In this document: piece after piece, positions 49,622 to 56,149 of the stretch
How the letters are laid out: every line of letters begins with the position of its first letter
How positions within the stretch are numbered: the first letter of the stretch is position 1
Source: Microbacterium sp. T32
GTDB lineage: Bacteria; Actinomycetota; Actinomycetes; Actinomycetales; Microbacteriaceae
Direction of reading: 5' to 3'
Length of the DNA: 58,024 bases
NCBI RefSeq assembly: GCF_001619615.1
Contig: NZ_LQQP01000022.1
Span: 1 to 58,024, forward strand
Program-made: the position numbers and the translations under genes
Notes under the pieces: generated by a model
Told to the model about the DNA's origin: nothing
Databases searched by the model: none
Seen by the model: only the letters and a program-made list of their open reading frames with translations

Positions 49622-51309
49622 TCGATGTGGTCGAGGCATCCATCGCCGATCTCGCCGCCGCCCTCGCCGAGGGCCGCACCACCGCCGTCGAGCTGGTCGA
49701 GGCGCACCTCGCGCGCATCGACGCGTACGACAGTCCCGACACCGCGACGAAGCTCAACGCCGTTGTGGTCCGCAACCCCGACGCGCTCGCCGAGGCGGCC
49801 GAGTCCGACGCCCGCCGCGCGGCGGGTCAGGCGCGGGGGCTGCTCGACGGCATCCCGTACACCGCCAAGGACAGTTACATGGTGCGCGGCCTCACGGTCG
49901 CCGCCGGGAGTCCCGCGTTCGCCGACCTCGTCGCGCAGAACGACGCGTTCACGATCGCGCGACTGCGCGAGGCCGGCGCCATCTGCCTCGGGCTGACGAA
50001 CATGCCCCCGATGGCGAACGGCGGCATGCAGCGTGGGCTGTACGGCCGCGCCGAGAGCCCGTACAACGCCGACTATCTGACGTCGGCGTTCGCGTCGGGC
50101 TCGTCGAACGGCTCGGGCACCGCGACCGCCGCGTCGTTCGGCGTCTTCGGGCTGGGCGAGGAGACGTGGTCGAGCGGCCGTGCGCCCGCGGCGTGCAACG
50201 GCCTGTGCGCGTACACGCCGTCGCGCGGCCTGATCTCTGTGCGCGGCAACTGGCCGCTCGTGCCCACGATGGACGTCGTCGTACCGCACACCCGCTCGAT
50301 GGCCGACCTGCTCGCGGTGCTCGACGTGATCGTCGCCGACGACCCCGAGACGCGCGGCGATTTCTGGCGCGCGCAGCCGTGGGTTCCGCTGCCCTCTGTA
50401 GAAGAGGTGCGGCCTCCGTCGTTCGCCGCTCTGGCCGAGGGGTCCTCGCTGCGGGGCAAGCGGATCGGCATCCCGCGCATGTTCGTCGGCGACGACCCGC
50501 TCGTGGGGACCGGTCCGCGCGGCGTGGGCGGGCCGACCGGTGAGCCGATCGAGCTGCGGCCGTCGCTGCGCGAGCTTCTCGACGTCGCCCGCGCAGATCT
50601 CGAGGCCGCCGGCGCGATCGTGGTCGACTGCGACTTCCCGCTCGTGAGCAACTACGAGGGCGATCGTGCGGGTGCGCCGACGATCAAGACCCGGGGGTTG
50701 GTGTCGCAGGAGTTCCTCGACCGCGAGATCGTGGACCTGTCGGCGTGGGCGTGGGACGACTTCCTCCGCGCGAACGGTCACCCGGGGCTGGCGACCGTGG
50801 ACGGCGCGGCGATCTTCCCGCACCCCTCCGGTGCCCTCCCGGATCGGTACACGGGCTTCGACGACGACATCGCTCTCTACCCGGCGCATGTCCGTGAGCA
50901 CCCCGTCGCTTCGTTCACCGAGATCCGTGAGCTTGCCGCCGGCGTGCGCGGCCTGGAGGAGACCCGGCGCGTCGATCTGGAGGAGTGGATGGATGCCAAC
51001 GGCTTCGCCGCCGTGGTCTTCACGACGCTCAGCGACGTGGCGCCCGCCGACGCCGACGTGAACGAGGAGTCGGCCGACATCGCGTGGCGCAACGGCGTGT
51101 GGGTGGCGACGGGCAACCTGGCGATCCGGCATTGCGGTGTGCCGACGGTGACCGTGCCGCTCGGGACGATGGCAGACATCGGGATGCCGAGCGGCCTCAC
51201 GTTCGCGGGCCGCGCCTACGACGATGCTGCGCTGTTGTCGATGGCCGCGGCGTTCGAGGCGCTGCGTCCGCGGCGGACGGTGCCGCCCCGGACGCCTCGA
51301 TTGGGGTAG
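49618..51309 (+). CDS. Amidase-signature family hydrolase
   Basis: 563 aa. Ser-cisSer-Lys triad: K84 (YTAKDSYMV), cis-Ser near 162-163 (ASGSSNGSG), nucleophile S186 (EETWSSGR), where the usual DTGGS is altered to ETWSS. Hydrolyses amides; coupled to aguA it may act on N-carbamoylputrescine or another carbamoyl/amide product, which is inference. Its last ~105 codons and following ~90 bp are duplicated twice downstream (52660-52830 decayed, 54912-55313), flanking defence genes. Confidence 0.92.
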   Translation: MIDVVEASIADLAAALAEGRTTAVELVEAHLARIDAYDSPDTATKLNAVVVRNPDALAEAAESDARRAAGQARGLLDGIPYTAKDSYMVRGLTVAAGSPAFADLVAQNDAFTIARLREAGAICLGLTNMPPMANGGMQRGLYGRAESPYNADYLTSAFASGSSNGSGTATAASFGVFGLGEETWSSGRAPAACNGLCAYTPSRGLISVRGNWPLVPTMDVVVPHTRSMADLLAVLDVIVADDPETRGDFWRAQPWVPLPSVEEVRPPSFAALAEGSSLRGKRIGIPRMFVGDDPLVGTGPRGVGGPTGEPIELRPSLRELLDVARADLEAAGAIVVDCDFPLVSNYEGDRAGAPTIKTRGLVSQEFLDREIVDLSAWAWDDFLRANGHPGLATVDGAAIFPHPSGALPDRYTGFDDDIALYPAHVREHPVASFTEIRELAAGVRGLEETRRVDLEEWMDANGFAAVVFTTLSDVAPADADVNEESADIAWRNGVWVATGNLAIRHCGVPTVTVPLGTMADIGMPSGLTFAGRAYDDAALLSMAAAFEALRPRRTVPPRTPRLG

Positions 51310-51334
51310 CGCCGAGGCGCTGGGGCTCGGGCGG

Positions 51335-51379
51335 TTCGGGGCGCGATTCTCGCTTCGGGGCGTGCATCTTGCGCCCCAA
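51335..51379. repeat. 45-bp inverted-repeat element after amidase, copy A
   Basis: TTCGGGGCGCGA ... TCTTGCGCCCCAA, an inverted repeat of GGGGCGC/GCGCCCC with inner CTTCGGGGCG. Related copies lie at 52770-52813 (decayed) and 55256-55300, each after an amidase-tail fragment. Either the amidase terminator or a recombination site. Confidence 0.6.
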
Positions 51380-51392
51380 GCGGCGGAATGCG

Positions 51393-51701
51393 ATGCTCGC
51401 CGACCCGACGCGTCGGCGAATCCTCGATCTGCTGGCCGAACGCGGGGAGGCCACGGTCTGTTAGCTGGCCGGCGACTTTCCCGACCTCGTGGCATCCGGG
51501 ATCTCCAAGCACCTCATGGGACTGCGAGCCGCGAACCTCGTTGTGGCCACCAAGGTCGGTCGCACCCAGCGCTACCGGTTGAATTCCGAGGCGCTCACGG
51601 CGGCTCTCGCTCCCTGGCTCGCTCGTTACGAGCCGTACCTCGGAGACGCGCTCACTCGCCTGAAGGGGTTGGTGGAGTCGGGGGTCGAGCCTCCGGCCTG
51701 A
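51393..51701 (+). pseudogene. ArsR-family regulator disrupted by an in-frame amber codon
   Basis: The frame reads MLADPTRRRILDLLAERGEATVC, then TAG at 51462-51464, then continues without shift as LAGDFPDLVASGISKHLMGLRAANLVVATKVGRTQRYRLN to a TGA at 51701. This is a normal ArsR winged helix with TGT TAG where Ser-Glu is usual. The N-terminus is also shorter than family members, as if replaced by amidase-flanking sequence. Probably non-functional. Confidence 0.75.
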
Positions 51702-51718
51702 AGCTGACGCCCGCGAAT

Positions 51719-52576
51719 TCACCCGGCGCGAAGATCGCGGTCGTCATGGGCCGGGAGTCCGTCGTCTGCCGAATAGCGCCAGTGCGCGTAGGGGAGGCTG
51801 ATCTTGCGCGCGCCGCGGACAAAGGTCTCCTCGCCGAGAATCCAATGGCTGAGGTTGTTCAGCTTGTCGGGGAAGAGCTTCAGACCTGTTCCGCCGATGA
51901 GACCGCGGAGGTTGACGCATAGCATCGGCTGGATCAGCGGCATCAGTTCCAAGCCATGCGAGACTCCAGCCACGGCAGCCGTGACGCTCCCGGCGATGAG
52001 GTCGGCCAATTGCAGGTGCGGGTGAAGGTGCGACGGTGCGGTCAGAATCTGGGTCACGATCGCGTTCGGCCGGACGTACTCGGTTCCGACTCGCACCATC
52101 TCCGCGCGTTCGGCCAGCCAGCTCGCTTCGTCACGGTGGCTGCCGCCGGGTTTGTCGAAGACGATGACGCCGCGTTCGTTGGCTTTCTCGAGGTGGAACG
52201 AGATCCGCTCGAACATGAACGTGATCACCGCGTCTTCCGGCCCTTCGCCTCCCGCTGAGGCGGGCCCGTTCGTGTCCCAGGCCACGACGATGACGCGCAC
52301 GTCGTGCGCTCGAGCGAGCTCCAGGATCCGTCGGCGCATAGGCGTCTGTATCGCCTTGCGCTCCTCGGACTCGGCCCACCAGTTGCGGCGCTGCGAGTTC
52401 GACCACTTTAACTCGACGTCGTGGGGCACCGAGAACTCGTCGTAGACCGCGCGGAAGGCCTGAGCGAACGGCTGGACCTGCGCTTCGTCGAAGATGGCGG
52501 CGCCGAGGGCGACTAGTTGTCCCATGTCTTCTCTTCGACCGCGCTGCTTGGTGTCGTCAACGTATGCGATCCGCAT
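51719..52576 (-). CDS. DUF3800-like protein
   Basis: 285 aa. N-terminal AYVDDTKQRG (Asp pair in place of the more usual YxDES), central VIVVAWDTNG and FDKPGGSHRDEASWL, and C-terminal HLQLADLIAGSVTAAV. This is the order of acidic positions in the RNase H-like DUF3800 family, often found in defence islands; no activity is proven. AAGGGG lies 7 nt before the ATG. Encoded opposite to its neighbours within the amidase-tail island. Confidence 0.75.
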   Translation of the reverse strand: MRIAYVDDTKQRGRREDMGQLVALGAAIFDEAQVQPFAQAFRAVYDEFSVPHDVELKWSNSQRRNWWAESEERKAIQTPMRRRILELARAHDVRVIVVAWDTNGPASAGGEGPEDAVITFMFERISFHLEKANERGVIVFDKPGGSHRDEASWLAERAEMVRVGTEYVRPNAIVTQILTAPSHLHPHLQLADLIAGSVTAAVAGVSHGLELMPLIQPMLCVNLRGLIGGTGLKLFPDKLNNLSHWILGEETFVRGARKISLPYAHWRYSADDGLPAHDDRDLRAG

Positions 52577-52659
52577 GTGTCTGCCCCTTGTCGTGCTTGA
52601 CTTCGCACGGTAGCCGCGTGTCGAGGGCGGTTATCCCGCTCCCGACAGGTGGACCCTGA

Positions 52660-52830
52660 GGTGACGTCCCGACGACGATGCGGCGCTGCTGGCGATGGCC
52701 GCGGCACTTGACGCCGCGGTTGAGGTGAGGGGCAGCGAGCCGGGGGACCGCGGCCGTGGTCGACCAGGGTTTGGGGTGTGATTCGCCCCAATGGCGTGAA
52801 TCTTGCGCCTCAACGTGAGGAACGACCCGG
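52660..52830 (+). pseudogene. Decayed fragment of amidase 3' end and flank (copy B)
   Basis: Recognisable as CGACGATGCGGCGCTGCTGG-like sequence (matching the YDDAALLSMAAAFE codons) followed, after a divergent stretch, by TTTGGGGTGTGATTCG ... TCTTGCGCCTCAA, matching the amidase downstream flank. No open frame. It lies between the DUF3800 gene and the AbiE operon. Confidence 0.6.
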
Positions 52831-52847
52831 ATCCCACTACTGCAAAA

Positions 52848-52868
52848 GTATCCACTAGAGGATACAAT
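52848..52868 (+). promoter_or_regulatory. Operator and -10 of the abiE operon
   Basis: Palindrome GTATCC-ACTAGA-GGATAC (52848-52865) overlaps -10 TACAAT (52863-52868), which ends 7 nt before ATG 52876. AbiEi antitoxins autorepress by binding inverted repeats, so this is the expected site. The mRNA is probably leaderless. Confidence 0.7.
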
Positions 52869-52875
52869 CGCAGAC

Positions 52876-53910
52876 ATGGGAGTGACTGCTGTGGCTGCTC
52901 GGGTGTCGAAACTGGCAGCCCGACAGTGGGGCCTGCTCACGACATCTCAGGCCGAAGCGGAAGGCGTCACCCGCTTGCAGCTTGCGCGCCTCGCGGATGC
53001 CGGTCTGGTCGAGCGCCTCGACCGAGGGATATACGCAGTGCCTGCCGCAATCGACGAGCGCGCCCCGCTGCGCGTCGCCTGGCTCTCTCTCGACCCGTCG
53101 GCACTCGCGGAGGAGCGTCTTGCTGACCCCATCTCGTCGGGGGTGCTCTCGCACACGGCGGCGGCGAGCCTGCACCGACTCGGGGACCTTCTTGACGACG
53201 TTCCTGAGATCACGCTGCCCGAGAGGAAGCAGAGCCGCCGTGGTATTCGCTTTCATCGTGGCGCGCTCGGCGGTGGCGAGGTGACGATCGTGGACGGACT
53301 TCCGGTGACGACCCCCGCACGCACCGTCGCGGACCTTCTGCGCGATGGACATGATCCCTCCCACGTTGCGGAGATCGCGGGCGACGCGCTTCGACGGGAC
53401 CTCGCCTCGCGGCGCGAGATGGCGGCGATGCTGGAGCCCCTGGCGCGACGCAACGGACAGACCGACGGGGCCGCGCTGCTGGAGCACCTCCTGGATCTGG
53501 TCGGTTTGAGCAGCGAGGCGCTCGTTGCTCATCTCGCCGCGAGTGACCTGGGGAGAGCGCTTGTTGCGGCCGGCCAGTTCGACGCGATCAAGAACATCGT
53601 GGAGGCGGTCTCGGAGCTCGGAACGCCGAACAGCGGGATCGGCGCGATGGATCATTCGGCGCTGGCGGCGTTCGCTCGAGAAGTCGTCATTCCCCGGTTC
53701 GCCGACCGCGTCCTTCCCGTCATCGACACGTCCGCGATCATCGACGCGGCGAACTTTCCCGTCCCCCTCGATAGTGCGGTCTTCCGGGAAGCTCTTGCGA
53801 CGAGCGTCTCCACGTGGCTGCCCGAGGTCATCCGAGCGCTACCGAAGGACGTTCGACCGCCGTCAAAGGTGGCTATGACCCCCGCTCAGAGAGACGAGTC
53901 GTCAAAATGA
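52876..53910 (+). CDS. abiEi: AbiEi-family antitoxin/autorepressor
   Basis: 344 aa. N-terminal winged helix (QWGLLTTSQAEAEGVTRLQLARLADAGLVERLDRGIYAV) is the AbiEi_4-type DNA-binding domain, followed by an antitoxin domain (GVLSHTAAASLHRLGDLLDDVPEITLP, GLPVTTPARTVADLL). The C-terminal ~130 residues are less conserved. Neutralises the AbiEii toxin in this type IV toxin-antitoxin / abortive-infection pair and represses the operon. ATGA overlap with abiEii. Confidence 0.92.
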   Translation: MGVTAVAARVSKLAARQWGLLTTSQAEAEGVTRLQLARLADAGLVERLDRGIYAVPAAIDERAPLRVAWLSLDPSALAEERLADPISSGVLSHTAAASLHRLGDLLDDVPEITLPERKQSRRGIRFHRGALGGGEVTIVDGLPVTTPARTVADLLRDGHDPSHVAEIAGDALRRDLASRREMAAMLEPLARRNGQTDGAALLEHLLDLVGLSSEALVAHLAASDLGRALVAAGQFDAIKNIVEAVSELGTPNSGIGAMDHSALAAFAREVVIPRFADRVLPVIDTSAIIDAANFPVPLDSAVFREALATSVSTWLPEVIRALPKDVRPPSKVAMTPAQRDESSK

Positions 53911-54821
53911 CGATCGGCATGCCGTACAAGGACGGGAACGCGTTGTGGGCCGCGGTCACGACGCGTGCCAAGGCCGAAGCGGCGATCTCGGGCCAGGAGT
54001 CGGGCGTCGTGATCAGGCGATTCGTGATCGACCGATTCCTCGCGCGCGTGTTCGCTCTACCTGAGAACGGATGGGTTCTCAAAGGAGGCAACGCCGTTCT
54101 TACGCGCGTTCATGATGCACGCGCGACGAAAGACATCGATCTGCTCGCCGAACTGGGTGACCTCGACGACGCCGTAACGCGGCTCCGGAAAGCCATCGAC
54201 ATCGATCTGGGCGACCATTTCCGCTTTGTCATCACAGGTGCCAAGGCGGTGTCGGGTGGTCCGTTGCAGCCTGACGTCGAGGGTTACAAGGTCTCCGTCG
54301 ACGCGTACTGCGGGGTGAAACCCCGTCATCGCTTCAGCGTCGATGTCGTCACGGGCTCTTTCATGACTGCAGAACCCGATGTCCAGATTCGTCCGGGCCT
54401 CGTCCCGTCTGTCGCCCCGACCAGCGTGCGTCTCTACCCCGTCGTCGACCACATCGCCGACAAACTCTGCGCGACCCAGAGCACGTATGGCACTGCAGGC
54501 GATCAGCCCTCGACCAGAGTCCGCGATCTAGTTGACCTCGTCGTCTTCGCCCGCACGCAGAGAGTCGACGGCGATGAACTGACCGAGGCTGTCGCCGCCG
54601 AATGGATGCACCGCGGACTCCCCGGAGTGCCATTCTTCTCGCCGCCCGAAACGTGGAGGCGTCTGTACGCGTCGCAAGCTCGACGCGTTCCTGCGTGCGG
54701 TGAGGTCGCCACATTCGACGGGGCCGTTGAATTGGTAGCAGCATTTCTGGAGCCGGCGATCGACCGGATCGCCATCGGTCGACGGTGGTCGCCAGACAGC
54801 GCAACATGGGTGGTCCGTTAG
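53907..54821 (+). CDS. abiEii: AbiEii-family nucleotidyltransferase toxin
   Basis: 304 aa. Nucleotidyltransferase motif KGGNAVLTRVHDARATKDIDLL (K59-G60-G61, D76-x-D78) and a conserved Lys in HIADKLCAT. This is the DUF1814/AbiEii family, which blocks growth during phage infection by nucleotidyl transfer (tRNA-modifying in studied members). ATG 53907 overlaps the abiEi stop; the longer frame is inside abiEi. Moderately lower GC than the housekeeping genes, consistent with transfer. Confidence 0.93.
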   Translation: MTIGMPYKDGNALWAAVTTRAKAEAAISGQESGVVIRRFVIDRFLARVFALPENGWVLKGGNAVLTRVHDARATKDIDLLAELGDLDDAVTRLRKAIDIDLGDHFRFVITGAKAVSGGPLQPDVEGYKVSVDAYCGVKPRHRFSVDVVTGSFMTAEPDVQIRPGLVPSVAPTSVRLYPVVDHIADKLCATQSTYGTAGDQPSTRVRDLVDLVVFARTQRVDGDELTEAVAAEWMHRGLPGVPFFSPPETWRRLYASQARRVPACGEVATFDGAVELVAAFLEPAIDRIAIGRRWSPDSATWVVR

Positions 54822-54911
54822 GGACGCCCACCCGCTTCCTTCGCCCGCTCGGCTTCGGCCGCGATGGCCCAGGCGATGCTCTGTCAGCCGCGGGCCTCGA
54901 CATCCCTGGGG

Positions 54912-55313
54912 GTGGATGGATGCCAACGGCTTCGCCGCCGTGGACTTCCCGACGCTCAGCGACGTGGCGGCGGCCGACGCCGACAAGGCGTCGGTCGACA
55001 TCGCGAGGCGGAACGGCGTGTGGGTGGCGACGGGCAACCTCGCGATCCGTCACTGCGGTGTGCCGACGGTGGCGGTTCCTCTGGGAACGTTGCCCGACGT
55101 CAGGATGCCGACTGGCCTGACGTTCGCGGGCCGCGCATACGACGACGCGGCGCTGCTGTCGATGGCCGCGGCGTTCGAGTCGCTGCGCCCGCGGCGGACG
55201 GTGCCGCGCCGGACGCCGCAGTTGGGATAGCGCCGAGGCTCTGGGGCTCGGGCGGTTTGGGGCGCGATTCTCCCTTCGGGGCGTGAATCTTGCGCCCCAA
55301 CGAGCGGAATGCG
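54912..55313 (+). pseudogene. Duplicate of the amidase 3' end and flank (copy C)
   Basis: Starts GGATGGATGCCAACGGCTTC and runs in frame to TAG at 55230, encoding MDANGFAAVDFPTLSDV through RRTVPRRTPQLG, about nine in ten bases identical by eye to 50987-51390 and two codons shorter. Homology continues ~80 bp past the stop, including the 45-bp inverted-repeat element. It lacks the catalytic triad, so it is a fragment left by duplication or recombination. Confidence 0.85.
55256..55300. repeat. 45-bp inverted-repeat element, copy C
   Basis: TTTGGGGCGCGATTC ... CTTGCGCCCCAA: the outer arms TTGGGGCGC/GCGCCCCAA are here a perfect 9-bp inverted repeat. Same position relative to the amidase-tail copy as the element at 51335. 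Confidence 0.6.
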
Positions 55314-55330
55314 CCCCACTCCCGCGCTCA

Positions 55331-55362
55331 CGCTCCAACTGAAACGCCGTTCATTTGGAGCG
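55331..55362. repeat. Inverted repeat between amidase fragment and hicAB
   Basis: CGCTCCAACTGAA and TTCATTTGGAGCG pair with one or two mismatches around a 6-nt loop. TTGGAGCG recurs at about 55386. Function unknown; perhaps the operator region of hicAB or an old junction. Nothing else is recognised between 55314 and 55490. Confidence 0.4.
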
Positions 55363-55493
55363 TATGCAGGCACATGCAACTGCCATTGGAGCGTCGCGTC
55401 GGCGCTCGATCTCGAGCAGTGGTGGACCGGAGCAGCCATCGAGCTCAGGCGTCCACGGGTGATCATTCACTGTTAGAGGGCGAATGAACAAGT

Positions 55494-55527
55494 CCCCCCT
55501 TTCTTGCCGAGCAAGGGGGGTCTTTTC
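55494..55527 (+). terminator. Strong intrinsic terminator/attenuator just before hicA
   Basis: CCCCCC, a TT bulge, CTTGC-CGA-GCAAG, then GGGGG(G) and the U-rich run TCTTTTCT. This is the only textbook rho-independent terminator in the window, and it ends 7 nt before the hicA ATG. Confidence 0.75.
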
Positions 55528-55534
55528 TATCCTG

Positions 55535-55744
55535 ATGCGAGCGCAGAAGACACGAGACGTGCTGAACCACCTGAGAAGCATCGGCTGGGTCTACCTGCGA
55601 GATGGGCAAGGCAGTCACGAGTTGTGGGGTTTACCGGACGGGTCGAAGAAGGCGGTCGTGCCAGCGGGGCATCGAGAGGTGTCGGTTGGCGTGCTTCGGC
55701 AGATCCAGAAGGCCGGAGCAGAGCTTCCGGAGTCGTGGAAGTGA
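55535..55744 (+). CDS. hicA: HicA-family mRNA interferase toxin
   Basis: 69 aa, the usual size. dsRBD-like fold with the catalytic His at residue 28 in GQGSHELW, followed by KKAVVPAGHREVSVGVLRQIQKAG. Cleaves mRNA independently of the ribosome; neutralised by HicB. ATG 55535 (MRAQKTRDVL) gives the family N-terminus; an in-frame ATG at 55484 would run through the terminator hairpin. No clear ribosome site other than the G-run of that hairpin. Confidence 0.9.
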   Translation: MRAQKTRDVLNHLRSIGWVYLRDGQGSHELWGLPDGSKKAVVPAGHREVSVGVLRQIQKAGAELPESWK

Positions 55745-55755
55745 CGGGAGGAATC

Positions 55756-56142
55756 ATGGTTCGCACGTTCGATGTCACCGTGGAGCGCGAGGGTCGCTGG
55801 TGGGTGTTCGACATCCCGGAGCTGGGAACCGGCGGTCAAGCTGCGTCGCTGAACGAGGTCGACCACGAGGCGCAGGGCGTGGCTGCGATGTGGCTGGATG
55901 TCCCACCCTCCGAGGTCGCGGTCACTGTCAGCGTGCAGGGCGCCGAAGCCCTCCTGGACGAATGGGCCGCGGCAGGTCGAGAAGAGGCCGAAGCGCGGCT
56001 CGCCCAAGCTCGTGCCGCGGAACGGCGTCGGGCCGTCGTGGCACAGCTCCGCGCGCAGCGTTACTCCGCCCCGGATGTGGGTCGAGTGCTGGGCATCAGC
56101 CCGCAGCGGGTGTACCAGATCGAGAAGCGGAAGGCCTCCTGA
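55756..56142 (+). CDS. hicB: HicB-like antitoxin
   Basis: 128 aa. N-terminal RNase H-like HicB fold (FDVTVEREGRWWVFDIPELG), a charged helical centre with AEARLAQARAAERR, and a C-terminal helix-turn-helix (YSAPDVGRVLGISPQRVYQIEKRK) for autorepression. GGGAGG stands 4 nt before the ATG, 11 nt after hicA. Blocks the HicA active site. Confidence 0.9.
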   Translation: MVRTFDVTVEREGRWWVFDIPELGTGGQAASLNEVDHEAQGVAAMWLDVPPSEVAVTVSVQGAEALLDEWAAAGREEAEARLAQARAAERRRAVVAQLRAQRYSAPDVGRVLGISPQRVYQIEKRKAS

Positions 56143-56149
56143 GACCGGG

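Noticed and set aside
54822..55230. A second functional amidase gene
   Set aside because: The fragment lacks the Lys-Ser-Ser triad and any promoter; it matches only the last ~105 codons of the amidase.
50987..55313. A prophage or integrative element with its own integrase
   Set aside because: No integrase, excisionase, portal or replication gene is present; only tail duplications and cargo.
55300..55530. A tRNA gene preceding the tRNA-like terminator before hicA
   Set aside because: No cloverleaf, no TTCGAAT loop and no acceptor stem can be folded from 55300-55490.
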